From: Lepidurus packardi
Lineage: Eukaryota > Arthropoda > Branchiopoda > Notostraca > Triopsidae
Assembly (NCBI GenBank): GCA_023053545.1
Contig: JAKZAN010000121.1
Span: forward strand, 1-64,000
DNA length: 64,000 nucleotides
Reading direction: 5' to 3'
Positions 12,650 to 27,451 of this stretch are shown here, piece by piece. A program made the translations under genes and the position numbers. Position 1 is the stretch's first letter, and each line of letters begins with the position of its first letter. The notes below the pieces were generated by a model, which did no database searches, had not been told where the DNA came from, and worked only from the letters and a program-made list of their open reading frames with translations.

Positions 12650-15600
12650 ATAATTCCTTACGGACTGAATTAATTCCTTACGGAATGAATCAATTCCTTA
12701 CGGACTGAATCATTTCCTTACGGACTGAATTAATTCTTTAGGATTGATTGAATTCTTTTCTTACTGAATTAATTTCATACGGACGGAATTAATTCTTTAC
12801 GGAATTAATTAATTCCTTACGGACTTAATTAATTCCTTACGTACTTAATTAATTCCTTACGGACTGAATTAATTCCTTACGGACTGAATTAATTCCTTAC
12901 GGACTGAATTAATACCTTACGGACTGAATTAAATCCTTACGGACTGAATTAATTCCTTACGGACTGAATTAATTCCTTACGGACTGAAATAATTCCTTAC
13001 TGACTGAAATAATTCCTTACTGACTGAATTAATTCCTTACGGACTGAACTAATTCCTTACGGACTGAATTAATTCCTTACGGACTGAATTAATTCCTTAC
13101 GGACTGAATTAATTCTTTAGGATTGATTGAATTCCTTTCTTAATGAATTAATTCCTTACGGACTGAATTAATTCCTTACGGACTGAATTAATTCCTTACG
13201 GACTGAATTAATACCTTACGGACTGAATTAATTCCTTACGGACTGAATTAATACCTTACGGACTGAATTAAATCCTTACGGACTGAATTAATTCCTTACG
13301 GACTGAATTAATTCCTTACGGACTGAAATAATTCCTTACTGACTGAAATAATTCCTTACTGACTGAATTAATTCCTTACGGACTGAACTAATTCCTTACG
13401 GACTGAATTAATTCCTTACGGACTGAATTAATTCCTTACGGACTGAATTAATTCTTTAGGATTGATTGAATTCCTTTCTTAATGAATTAATTCCTGACGG
13501 ACTGAATTAATTCCTTACGGACTGAATTAATTCCTTACGGACTGAATTAATACCTTACGGACTGAATTAATTCCTTACGTACTGAAGTTATTTCTTACGG
13601 ATTGTATTATTTCCTTACGGACTGAATTAATTCCTTACGGACTGAATTAATTCTTTACGGACTGAATCAATTCCTTACGGACTGAATTAATTCCTTACGG
13701 ACTGAATTAACTCCTTACGGACTGAATTAATTCTTTAGGATTGATTGAATTCCATTCTTACTGAAATAATTCCGTACGGACTGAATTAATTCTTTAGGAT
13801 TGATTGAATTCCATTCTTACTGAATTAATTCCTTACGGACTGAATTAATTCTTTAGGATTGATTGAATTCCATTCTTACTGAATTAATTCCTTACGGACT
13901 GAATTATTTCCTTACGGACTGAATTAATTCTTTAGGATTGATTGAATTCCATTCTTACTGAATTAATCCATTACGGACTGAATTATTTCCTTACGGACTG
14001 AAATAATTCCTTACTGACTGAAATAATTCTTTACTGACTGAATTAATTCCTTACGGACTGAACTAATTCCTTACGGACTGAATTAATTCCTTACGGACTG
14101 AATTAATTCCTTACGGACTGAATTAATTCTTTAGGATTGATTGAATTCCATTCTTACTGAAATAATTCCTTACGGACTGAATTAATTCCTTACGGACTGA
14201 ATTAATTCTTTAGGATTGATTGAATTCCATTTTTACTGAATTAATTCCTTACGGACTGAATTATTTCCTTACGGACTGAATTAATTCTTTAGGATTGATT
14301 GAATTCCATTCTTACTGAAATAATTCCTTACGGACTGAATTAATTCCTTACGGACTGAATCAATTCCTTACGGACTGAATTAATTCCTTACGGACTGAAT
14401 TAATTCCTTACGGACTGAATTAATACCTTACGGACTGAATTAAATCCTTACGGACTGAATTAATTCCTTACGGACTTAATTAATTCCTTACGGACTTAAT
14501 TTATTCCTTACGGACTATATTAATTCCTTACGGACTGAATTAATTCATTACGGACTGAATTAATTCCTTACGGACTTAATGAATTCCTTACGTACTTAAT
14601 TAATTCTTTACGGTCTGAATTAATTTCTTACGGACTGAATTATTTCCTTACGGACTGAATTAATTCCTTACGGACTGAATTAATACCTTACGGACTGAAT
14701 TAAATCCTTACGGACTGAATTAATTCCTTACGGACTGAATTAATTCCTTACGGACTGAACTAATTCCTTACGGACTGAATTAATTCCTTACGGACTGAAT
14801 TAATTCCTTACGGACTGAATTAATTCTTTAGGATTGATTGAATTCCATTCTTACTGAAATAATTCCTTACGGAATGAATTAATTCCTTACGTACTGAAGT
14901 TATTCCTTACGGATTGAATTAATTCCTTACGGACTGAATTAATTCCTCACGGACTGAATTAATACCTTACGGACTGAATTAAATCCTTACGGACTGAATT
15001 AATTCCTTACGGACTTAATTAATTCCTTACGGACTGAATTAATTCCTTACGGATTTAATTAATTCCTTACGGACTGAAATAATTCCTTACGGACTGAATT
15101 AATTCCCTACGGACTGAATCAATTCCTTACGGACTGAATTAATTCTTTAGGATTGATTGAATTACATTCTTACTGAATTAATTCCTTACGGACTGAACTA
15201 TTTCCTTACGGACTGAATTAATTCCTTAGGATTGATTGAATTCCATTCTTACTGAAATAATTCCTTACGGACTGAATTAATTCCTTACGGAATGAATCAA
15301 TTCCTTACGGACTGAATCATTTCCTTACGGACTGAATTAATTCTTTAGGATTGATTGAATTCCTTTCTTACTGAATTAATTTCATACGGAAGGAATTAAT
15401 TCTTTACGGACTTAATTAATTCCTTACGGACTTAATTAATTCCTTACGGACTTAATTAATTCCTTACGTACTTAATTAATTCCTTACGGACTGAATTAAT
15501 TCCTTACGGACTGAATTAATTCCTTACGGACTGAATTAATACCTTACGGACTGAATTAAATCCTTACGGACTGAATTAATTCCTTACGGACTGAATTAAT

Positions 15601-18600
15601 TCCTTACGGACTGAAATAATTCCTTACTGACTGAAATATTTCCTTACTGACTGAATTAATTCCTTACGGACTGAACTAATTCCTTACGGACTGAATTAAT
15701 TCCTTACGGACTGAATTAATTCCTTACGGACTGAATTAATTCTTTAGGATTGATTGAATTCCTTTCTTAATGAATTAATTCCTTACGGACTGAATTAATT
15801 CCTTACGGACTGAATTAATTCCTTACGGACTGAATTAATACCTTACGGACTGAATTAATTCCTTACGTACTGAAGTTATTTCTTACGGATTGTATTATTT
15901 CCTTACGGACTGAATTAATTCCTTACGGACTGAATTAATTCTTTACGGACTGAATCAATTCCTTACGGACTGAATTAATTCCTTACGGACTGAATTAACT
16001 CCTTACGGACTGAATTAATTCTTTAGGATTGATTGAATTCCATTCTTACTGAAATAATTCCGTACGGACTGAATTAATTCTTTAGGATTGATTGAATTCC
16101 ATTCTTACTGAATTAATTCCTTACGGACTGAATTAATTCTTTAGGATTGATTGAATTCCATTCTTACTGAATTAATTCCTTACGGACTGAATTATTTCCT
16201 TACGGACTGAATTAATTCTTTAGGATTGATTGAATTCCATTCTTACTGAATTAATCCATTACGGACTGAATTATTTCCTTACGGACTGAAATAATTCCTT
16301 ACTGACTGAAATAATTCTTTACTGACTGAATTAATTCCTTACGGACTGAACTAATTCCTTACGGACTGAATTAATTCCTTACGGACTGAATTAATTCCTT
16401 ACGGACTGAATTAATTCTTTAGGATTGATTGAATTCCATTCTTACTGAAATAATTCCTTACGGACTGAATTAATTCCTTACGGACTGAATTAATTCTTTA
16501 GGATTGATTGAATTCCATTCTTACTGAATTAATTCCTTACGGACTGAATTAATTCTTTAGGATTGATTGAATTCCATTTTTACTGAATTAATTCCTTACG
16601 GACTGAATTATTTCCTTACGGACTGAATTAATTCTTTAGGATTGATTGAATTCCATTCTTACTGAAATAATTCCTTACGGACTGAATTAATTCCTTACGG
16701 ACTGAATCAATTCCTTACGGACTGAATTAATTCCTTACGGACTGAATTAATTCCTTACGGACTGAATTAATACCTTACGGACTGAATTAAATCCTTACGG
16801 ACTGAATTAATTCCTTACGGACTTAATTAATTCCTTACGGACTTAATTTATTCCTTACGGACTATATTAATTCCTTACGGACTGAATTAATTCATTACGG
16901 ACTGAATTAATTCCTTACGGACTTAATGAATTCCTTACGTACTTAATTAATTCTTTACGGTCTGAATTAATTTCTTACGGACTGAATTATTTCCTTACGG
17001 ACTGAATTAATTCCTTACGGACTGAATTAATACCTTACGGACTGAATTAAATCCTTACGGACTGAATTAATTCCTTACGGACTGAATTGATTCCTTACGG
17101 ACTGAAATAATTCCTTACTGACTGAAATAATTCCTTACTGACTGAATTAATTCCTTACGGACTGAACTAATTCCTTACGGACTGAATTAATTCCTTACGG
17201 ACTGAATTAATTCCTTACGGACTGAATTAATTCTTTAGGATTGATTGAATTCCATTCTTACTGAAATAATTCCTTACGGAATGAATTAATTCCTTACGTA
17301 CTGAAGTTATTCCTTACGGATTGAATTAATTCCTTACGGACTGAATTAATTCCTCACGGACTGAATTAATACCTTACGGACTGAATTACATCCTTACGGA
17401 CTGAATTAATTCCTTACGGACTTAATTAATTCCTTACGGACTGAATTAATTCCTTACGGATTTAATTAATTCCTTACGGACTGAAATAATTCCTTACGGA
17501 CTGAATTAATTCCCTACGGACTGAATCAATTCCTTACGGACTGAATTAATTCCTTACGGACTGAATTATTTCCTTACGGACTGAATTAATTCTTTAGGAT
17601 TGATTGAATTACATTCTTACTGAATTAATTCCTTACGGACTGAACTATTTCCTTACGGACTGAATTAATTCCTTAGGATTGATTGAATTCCATTCTTACT
17701 GAAATAATTCCTTACGGACTGAATTAATTCCTTACGGAATGAATCAATTCCTTACGGACTGAATCATTTCCTTACGGACTGAATTAATTCTTTAGGATTG
17801 ATTGAATTCCTTTCTTACTGAATTAATTTCATACGGACGGAATTAATTCTTTACGGACTTAATTAATTCCTTACGGACTTAATTAATTCCTTACGGACTT
17901 AATTAATTCCTTACGTACTTAATTAATTCCTTACGGACTGAATTAATTCCTTACGGACTGAATTAATTCCTTACGGACTGAATTAATACCTTACGGACTG
18001 AATTAAATCCTTACGGACTGAATTAATTCCTTACGGACTGAATTAATTCCTTACGGACTGAAATAATTCCTTACTGACTGAAATATTTCCTTACTGACTG
18101 AATTAATTCCTTACGGACTGAATTAATTCCTTACGGACTGAATTAATTCCTTACGGACTGAATTAATTCTTTAGGATTGATTGAATTCCTTTCTTAATGA
18201 ATTAATTCCTTACGGACTGAATTAATTCCTTACGGACTGAATTAATTCCTTACGGACTGAATTAATACCTTACGGACTGAATTAATTCCTTACGTACTGA
18301 AGTTATTTCTTACGGATTGTATTATTTCCTTACGGACTGAATTAATTCCTTACGGACTGAATTAATTCTTTACGGACTGAATCAATTCCTTACGGACTGA
18401 ATTAATTCCTTACGGACTGAATTAACTCCTTACGGACTGAATTAATTCTTTAGGATTGATTGAATTCCATTCTTACTGAAATAATTCCGTACGGACTGAA
18501 TTAATTCTTTAGGATTGATTGAATTCCATTCTTACTGAATTAATTCCTTACGGACTGAATTAATTCTTTAGGATTGATTGAATTCCATTCTTACTGAATT

Positions 18601-19690
18601 AATTCCTTACGGACTGAATTATTTCCTTACGGACTGAATTAATTCTTTAGGATTGATTGAATTCCATTCTTACTGAATTAATACATTACGGACTGAATTA
18701 TTTCCTTACGGACTGAAATAATTCCTTACTGACTGAAATAATTCTTTACTGACTGAATTAATTCCTTACGGACTGAACTAATTCCTTACGGACTGAATTA
18801 ATTCCTTACGGACTGAATTAATTCCTTACGGACTGAATTAATTCTTTAGGATTGATTGAATTCCATTCTTACTGAAATAATTCCTTACGGACTGAATTAA
18901 TTCCTTACGGACTGAATTAATTCTTTAGGATTGATTGAATTCCATTCTTACTGGATTAATTCCTTACGGACTGAATTAATTCTTTAGGATTGATTGAATT
19001 CCATTTTTACTGAATTAATTCCTTACGGACTGAATTATTTCCTTACGGACTGAATTAATTCTTTAGGATTGATTGAATTCCATTCTTACTGAAATAATTC
19101 CTTACGGACTGAATTAATTCCTTACGGACTGAATCAATTCCTTACGGACTGAATTAATTCCTTACGGACTGAATTAATTCCTTACGGACTGAATTAATAC
19201 CTTACGGACTGAATTAAATCCTTACGGACTGAATTAATTCCTTACGGACTTAATTAATTCCTTACGGACTTAATTTATTCCTTACGGACTATATTAATTC
19301 CTTACGGACTGAATTAATTCATTACGGACTGAATTAATTCCTTACGTACTTAATTAATTCTTTACGGTCTGAATTAATTTCTTACGGACTGAATTATTTC
19401 CTTACGGACTGAATTAATTCCTTACGGACTGAATTAATACCTTACGGACTGAATTAAATCCTTACGGACTGAATTAATTCCTTACGGACTGAATTAATTC
19501 CTTACGGACTGAAATAATTCCTTACTGACTGAAATAATTCCTTACTGACTGAATTAATTCCTTACGGACTGAACTAATTCCTTACGGACTGAATTAATTC
19601 CTTACGGACTGAATTAATTCCTTACGGACTGAATTAATTCTTTAGGATTGATTGAATTCCATTCTTACTGAAATAATTCCTTACGGACTG
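12650..19690 (+). repeat. 2.4-kb higher-order repeat, three units
   Basis: Three successive units share a long landmark series. TTTCATAC starts at 12,773, 15,380 and 17,827 (offsets 2,607 and 2,447). GGATTGTATT starts at 13,599, 15,887 and 18,314 (2,288 and 2,427). A TTTAGG dimer lies at 14,827, 17,234 and 19,641 (2,407 each). The offset changes come from whole-unit gains and losses: an extra 339-bp block in unit 1 and a GAACTAATTCC unit missing from unit 3 near 18,110. After about 19,690 the third unit switches to a different order. GGATTGTATT also occurs singly at 6,961 and 10,630. Confidence 0.78.
12873..13560 (+). repeat. 339-bp local tandem duplication
   Basis: Two copies of about 339 bp (17 units minus 1, one marker dimer each). 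GAATTAATAC then GAATTAAATC occurs near 12,911 and 13,250, and TTCTTAATGAATT near 13,139 and 13,478. The homologous places near 15,550 and 18,000 have only one copy, so it is confined to this higher-order repeat unit. Confidence 0.7.
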
Positions 19691-20144
19691 AATTAATTCT
19701 TTAGGATTGATTGAATTCCATTCTTACTGAATTAATTCCTTACGGACTGAATTATTTCCTTACGGACTGAATTAATTCTTTAGGATTGATTGAATTCCAT
19801 TCTTACTGAAATAATTCCTTACGGACTGAATTAATTCCTTACGGACTGAATCAATTCCTTACGGACTGAATTAATTCCTTACGGACTGAATTATATCCTT
19901 ACGGACTGAATTAATACCTTACGGACTGAATTAAATCCTTACGGACTGAATTCATTCCTTACGGACTTAATTTATTCCTTACGGACTATATTAATTCCTT
20001 ACGGACTGAATTAATTCTTTACGGACTGAATTAATTCCTTACGGACTGAATTAATTCCTTACGGACTGAATTAATTCCTTACGGACGGAATTAATTCTTT
20101 ACGGACTTAATTAATTCCTTACGGATTTAATGAATTCCTTACGT

Positions 20145-21360
20145 ACTTAATTAATTCTTTACGGTCTGAATTAATACCTTACGGACTGAATTAAATCCTT
20201 ACGAACTGAATTAATTCCTTAAGGACTTAATTAATTCCTTACGGACTGAATAAATTCTTTAGGAATGATTGAATTCCATTCTTACTGAATTAATTCCTTA
20301 CGGACTGAATTAATTCCTTACGTACTGAAGTTATTAGTTACGGATTGAATTAATTCCTTACGGACTGAATTAATTCCTTACGTACTGAAGTTATTAGTTA
20401 CGGATTGAATTAATTCCTTACGGACTGAATTAATTCCTTACGGACTGAATTAATACCTTACGGACTGAATTAAATCCTTACGGACTGAATTAATTCCTTA
20501 CGGACTTAATTAATTCCTTACGGACTTAATTAATTCCTTACGGACTATATTAATTCCTTACGGACTGAATTAATTCATTACGGACTGAATTAATTCCTTA
20601 CGGACTGAATAAATTCCTTACGGACTGAATCAATTCCTTACGGACTGAATTAATTCCTTACGGACTGAATTAATTCCTTACGGACTGAATCATTTCCTTA
20701 CGGACTGAATTAATTCTTTAGGATTGATTGAATTCCTTTCTTACTGAATTAATTTTATACGGACGGAATTAATTCTTTACGGTCTGAATTAATTCCGTAC
20801 GGATTTAATTAATTCCTTACGGACTTAATTAATTCCTTACGTACTTAATTAATTCTTTACGGTCTGAATTAATTCCGTACGGATTTAATTAATTCCTTAC
20901 GGACTGAAATAATTCCTTACGGACTGAATTAATTCCTTACGGACTGAATCAATTCCTTACAGACTGAATTAATTCCTTACGGACTGAATTAATTCCTTAC
21001 GGACTGAATCATTTCCTTATGGACTGAATTAATTCTTTAGGATTGATTGAATTCCATTCTTACTGAATTAATTCCTTACGGACTGAACTATTTCCTTACG
21101 GACTGAATTAATTCTTTAGGATTGATTGAATTCCAATCTTACTGAAATAATTCCTTACGGACTGAATTAATTCCTTACGGACTGAATCAATTCCTTACGG
21201 ACTGAATTAATACCTTACGGACTGAATTAAATCCTTACGGACTGAATTAATTCCTTACGGACTTAATTAATTACTTACGGACTGAATTAATTCCTTACGG
21301 ATTTAATTAATTCCTTACGGACTGAAATAATTCCTTACGGACTGAATTAATTCCCTACGG
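20145..21360 (+). repeat. 1,216-bp tandem duplication, copy 1
   Basis: The landmark is a doubled TAGTTACGGATTG unit (20,335 and 20,395), repeated at 21,551 and 21,611. The length is 61 units minus 4, matching four marker dimers (TTTAGGA near 20,269, 20,716, 21,036 and 21,114). The copy starts at ACTTAATTAATTCTTTACGG. Confidence 0.8.
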
Positions 21361-22556
21361 ACTTAATTAATTCTTTACGGTCTGAATTAATACCTTACGG
21401 ACTGAATTAAATCCTTACGGACTGAATTAATTCCTTAAGGACTTAATTAATTCCTTACGGACTGAATAAATTCTTTAGGAATGATTGAATTCCATTCTTA
21501 CTGAATTAATTCCTTACGGACTGAATTAATTCCTTACGTACTGAAGTTATTAGTTACGGATTGAATTAATTCCTTACGGACTGAATTAATTCCTTACGTA
21601 CTGAAGTTATTAGTTACGGATTGAATTAATTCCTTACGGACTGAATTAATTCCTTACGGACTGAATTAATACCTTACGGACTGAATTAAATCCTTACGGA
21701 CTGAATTAATGCCTTACGGACTTAATTAATTCCTTACGGACTTAATTAATTCCTTACGGACTATATTAATTCCTTACGGACTGAATTAATTCATTACGGA
21801 CTGAATTAATTCCTTACGGACTGAATTAATTCCTTACGGACTGAATCAATTCCTTACGGACTGAATTAATTCCTTACGGACTGAATTAATTCCTTACGGA
21901 CTGAATCATTTCCTTACGGACTGAATTAATTCTTTAGGATTGATTGAATTCCTTTCTTACTGAATTAATTTAATACGGACGGAATTAATTCTTTACGGTC
22001 TGAATTAATTCCGTACGGATTTAATTAATTCCTTACGGACTTAATTAATTCCTTACGTACTTAATTAATTCTTTACGGTCTGAATTAATTCCGTACGGAT
22101 TTAATTAATTCCTTACGGACTGAAATAATTCCTTACGGACTGAATTAATTCCTTACGGACTGAATCAATTCCTTACAGACTGAATTAATTCCTTACGGAC
22201 TGAATTAATTCCTTACGGACTGAATCATTTCCTTATGGACTGAATTAATTCTTTAGGATTGATTGAATTCCATTCTTACTGAATTAATTCCTTACGGACT
22301 GAACTATTTCCTTACGGACTGAATTAATTCTTTAGGATTGATTGAATTCCAATCTTACTGAAATAATTCCTTACGGACTGAATTAATTCCTTACGGACTG
22401 AATCAATTCCTTACGGACTGAATTAATACCTTACGGACTGAATTAAATCCTTACGGACTTAATTAATTACTTACGGACTGAATTAATTCCTTACGGATTT
22501 AATTAATTCCTTACGGACTGAAATAATTCCTTACGGACTGAATTAATTCCCTACGG
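21361..22556 (+). repeat. 1,216-bp tandem duplication, copy 2
   Basis: Abuts copy 1. It is shorter by one unit (a GAATTAATTCC unit missing near 22,457) and carries a few substitutions, for example AATTTAATAC near 21,968 where copy 1 has AATTTTATAC near 20,752, and GAATTAATGCC near 21,705. Homology ends where GAATCAATTCC follows CCCTACGG. Confidence 0.78.
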
Positions 22557-23175
22557 ACTGAATCAATTCCTTACGGACTGAATTAATTCCTTACGGACTG
22601 AATTATTTCCTTACGGACTGAATTAATTCTTTAGGATTGATTGAATTACATTCTTACTGAATTAATTCCTTACGGACTGAACTATTTCCTTACGGACTGA
22701 ATTAATTCTTTAGGATTGATTGAATTCCATTCTTACTGAATTAATTCCTTACGGACTGAATCAATTCCTTACGGACTGAATCATTTCCTTACGGACTGAA
22801 TTAATTCTTTAGGATTGATTGAATTCCTTTCTTACTGAATTAATTTCATACGTACGGAATTAATTCTTTACGGACTTAATTAATTCCTTACGGACTTAAT
22901 TAATTCCTTACGGACTGAATTAATTCTTTAGGATTGATTGAATTCCATTCTTACTGAATTAATTCCTTACGGACTGAATTAATTCTTTAGGATTGATTGA
23001 ATTCCATTCTTACTGAATTAATTCCTTACGGACTGAATTATTTCCTTACGGACTGAATTAATTCTTTAGGATTGATTGAATTCCATTCTTACTGAAATAA
23101 TTCTTTACTGACTGAATTAATTCCTTACGGACTGAATCAATTCCTTACGGACTGAATTAATTCCTTACGGACTGA

Positions 23176-25960
23176 ATTATATCCTTACGGACTGAATTAA
23201 TACCTTACGGACTGAATTAAATCCTTACGGACTGAATTCATTCCTTACGGACTTAATTTATTCCTTACGGACTATATTAATTCCTTACGGACTGAATTAA
23301 TTCTTTACGGACTGAATTAATTCCTTACGGACTGAATTAATTCCTTACAGACTGAATTAATTCCTTACGGACGGAATTAATTCTTTACGGACTTAATTAA
23401 TTCCTTACGGACTTAATGAATTCCTTACGTACTTAATTAATTCTTTACGGTCTGAATTAATACCTTACGGACTGAATTAAATCCTTACGGACTGAATTAA
23501 TTCCTTAAGGACTTAATTAATTCCTTACGGACTGAATAAATTCTTTAGGATTGATTGAATTCCATTCTTACTGAATTAATTCCTTACGGACTGAATTAAT
23601 TCCTTACGGACTGAAGTTATTAGTTACGGATTGAATTAATTCCTTACGGACTGAATTAATTCCTTACGGACTGAATTAATACCTTACGGACTGAATTAAA
23701 TCCTTACGGACTGAATTAATTCCTTACGGACTTAATTAATTCCTTACGGACTTAATTAATTCCTTACGGACTATATTAATTCCTTACGGACTGAATTAAT
23801 TCATTACGGACTGAATTAATTCCTTACGGACTGAATTAATTCCTTACGGACTGAATCAATTCCTTACGGACTGAATTAATTCCTTACGGACTGAATTAAT
23901 TCCTTACGGACTGAATCATTTCCTTACGGACTGAATTAATTCTTTAGGATTGATTGAATTCCATTCTTACTGAAATAATTCCTTACGGACTGAATTAATT
24001 CCTTACGGACTGAATCAATTCCTTACGGACTGAATTAATTCCTTACGGACTGAATTATATCCTTACGGACTGAATTAATACCTTACGGACTGAATTAAAT
24101 CCTTACGGACTGAATTCATTCCTTACGGACTTAATTTATTCCTTACGGACTATATTAATTCCTTACGGACTGAATTAATTCTTTACGGACTGAATTAATT
24201 CCTTACGGACTGAATTAATTCCTTACGGACTGAATTAATTCCTTACGGACGGAATTAATTCTTTACGGACTTAATTAATTCTTTACGGACTTAATTAATT
24301 CCTTACGGACTGAATTAATTCCTTACGGACTGAATTAATTCCTTACGGACGGAATTAATTCTTTACGGACTTAATTAATTCCTTACGGACTTAATGAATT
24401 CCTTACGTACTTAATTAATTCTTTACGGTCTGAATTAATACCTTACGGACTGAATTAAATCCTTACGGACTGAATTAATTCCTTAAGGACTTAATTAATT
24501 CCTTACGGACTGAATAAATTCTTTAGGATTGATTGAATTCCATTCTTACTGAATTAATTCCTTACGGACTGAATTAATTCCTTACGGACTGAAGTTATTA
24601 GTTACGGATTGAATTAATTCCTTACGGACTGAATTAATTCCTTACGGACTGAATTAATACCTTACGGACTGAATTAAATCCTTACGGACTGAATTAATTC
24701 CTTACGGACTTAATTAATTCCTTACGGACTTAATTAATTCCTTACGGACTATATTAATTCCTTACGGACTGAATTAATTCATTACGGACTGAATTAATTC
24801 CTTACGGACTGAATTAATTCCTTACGGACTGAATCAATTCCTTACGGACTGAATTAATTCCTTACGGACTGAATTAATTCCTTACGGACTGAATCATTTC
24901 CTTACGGACTGAATTAATTCTTTAGGATTGATTGAATTCCATTCTTACTGAAATAATTCCTTACGGACTGAATTAATTCCTTACGGACTGAATCAATTCC
25001 TTACGGACTGAATTAATTCCTTACGGACTGAATTATATCCTTACGGACTGAATTAATACCTTACGGACTGAATTAAATCCTTACGGACTGAATTCATTCC
25101 TTACGGACTTAATTTATTCCTTACGGACTATATTAATTCCTTACGGACTGAATTAATTCTTTACGGACTGAATTAATTCCTTACGGACTGAATTAATTCC
25201 TTACGGACTGAATTAATTCCTTACGGACGGAATTAATTCTTTACGGACTTAATTAATTCTTTACGGACTTAATTAATTCCTTACGGACTTAATGAATTCC
25301 TTACGTACTTAATTAATTCTTTACGGTCTGAATTAATACCTTACGGACTGAATTAAATCCTTACGGACTGAATTAATTCCTTAAGGACTTAATTAATTCC
25401 TTACGGACTGAATAAATTCTTTAGGATTGATTGAATTCCATTCTTACTGAATTAATTCCTTACGGACTGAATTAATTCCTTACGTAGTGAAGTTATTAGT
25501 TACGGATTGAATTAATTCCTTACGGACTGAATTAATTCCTTACGGACTGAATTAATACCTTACGGACTGAATTAAATCCTTACGGACTGAATTAATTCCT
25601 TACGGACTTAATTAATTCCTTACGGACTATATTAATTCCTTACGGACTGAATTAATTCATTACGGACTGAATTAATTCCTTACGGACTGAATTAATTCCT
25701 TACGGACTGAATCTATTCCTTACGGACTGAATTTATTCCTTACGGACTGAATTAATTCCTTACGGACTGAATCATTTCCTTACGGACTGAATTAATTCTT
25801 TAGGATTGATTGAATTCCTTTCTTACTGAATTAATTTAATACGGACGGAATTAATTCTTTACGGTCTGAATTAATTCAGTACGGATTTAATTAATTCCTT
25901 ACGGACTTAATTAATTCCTTACGTACTTAATTAATTCTTTACGGTCTGAATTAATTCCGT
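23176..25960 (+). repeat. 0.9-1.0-kb higher-order repeat, three copies
   Basis: Copies are marked by GAATTATATCC (ATTATATCC at 23,176, 24,054 and 25,032; offsets 878 and 978) and by TAGTTACGGA (23,621, 24,599 and 25,497; offsets 978 and 898). The middle copy has an extra run of CTTTACGGACTT and GGACGGAATT units near 24,260-24,370. The third copy carries a private GTAGTGAAG near 25,483 and merges into a TTTAATACGG segment near 25,830 that is also present at about 20,750 and 21,965. Single earlier ATTATATCC: near 19,893. Confidence 0.75.
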
Positions 25961-27451
25961 ACGGATTTAATTAATTCCTACGGACTGAAATAATTCCTTA
26001 CGGACTGAATTAATTCCTTACGGACTGAATCAATTCCTTACAGACTGAATTAATTCCTTACGGACTGAATTAATTCCTTACGGACTGAATCATTTCCTTA
26101 CGGACTGAATTAATTCTTTAGGATTGATTGAATTCCTTTCTTACTGAATTAATTTCATACGGACGGAATTAATTCTTTACGGACTTAATTAATTCCTTAC
26201 GGACTTAATTAATTCCTTACGTACTTAATTAATTCTTTACGGTCTGAATTAATTCCTTACGGACTGAATTATTTCCTTACGGACTGAATTAATTCTTTAG
26301 GATTGATTGAATTCCTTTCTTAATAAATTAATTCCTTACGGACTGAATTAATTCCTTAATTAATTCCTTACGGACTGAATTAATTTCATACGGACTGAAT
26401 TAATTCATTACGGACTTAATTAATCGATTTCGGACTGAATTAATTCCTTACGTACTGAACTTATTCCTTACGGACTGAATTAATTCCTTACGGACTGAAT
26501 TAATTCCTTACGGACTGAATTAATTCCTTACGGACTGAATTAATACCTTACGGACTGAATTAAATCCTTACGGACTGAATTAATTCCTTACGGACTTAGT
26601 TAATTCCTTACGGACTGAAATAATTCCTTACTGACTGAAATAATTCCTTACTGACTGAATTAATTCCTTACGGACTGAACTAATTCCTTACGGACTGAAT
26701 TAATTCCTTACGGACTTAATTAATTCCTTACGGACTGAATTAATTCCTTACGGACTGAATTAATTCTTCACGATTGATTGAATTCCGTTCTTACTGAATT
26801 AATTCCTTACGGACTGAATTATTTCCTTACGGACTGAATTAATTCTTTAGGATTGATTGAATTCCATTCTTACTGAAATAATTCCTTACGGAATGAATTA
26901 ATTCCTTACGGACTGAATTAATTCCTTACGGACTGAATTAATACCTTACGGACTGAATTAAATCCATACGGACTGAATTAATTCCTTACGGACTTAATTA
27001 ATTACTTACGGACTGAATTAATTCCTTACGGATTTAATTAATTCCTTACGGACTGAAATAATTCCTTACGGACTGAATTAATTCCCTACGGACTGAATCA
27101 ATTCCTTACGGACTGAATTAATTCCTTACGGACTGAATTATTTCCTTACGGACTGAATTAATTCTTTAGGATTGATTGAATTACATTCTTACTGAATTAA
27201 TTCCTTACGGACTGAAATAATTCCTTACGGACTGAATTAATTCCCTACGGACTGAATCAATTCCTTACGGACTGAATCAATTCCTTACGGACTGAATCAT
27301 TTCCTTACGGACTGAATTAATTCTTTAGGATTGATTGAATTCCTTTCTTACTGAATTAATTTCATACGTACGGAATTAATTCTTTACGGACTTAATTATT
27401 TCCTTAAGGACTTAGTTAATTCCTTACGTACTTAATTAATTCTTTACGGTC

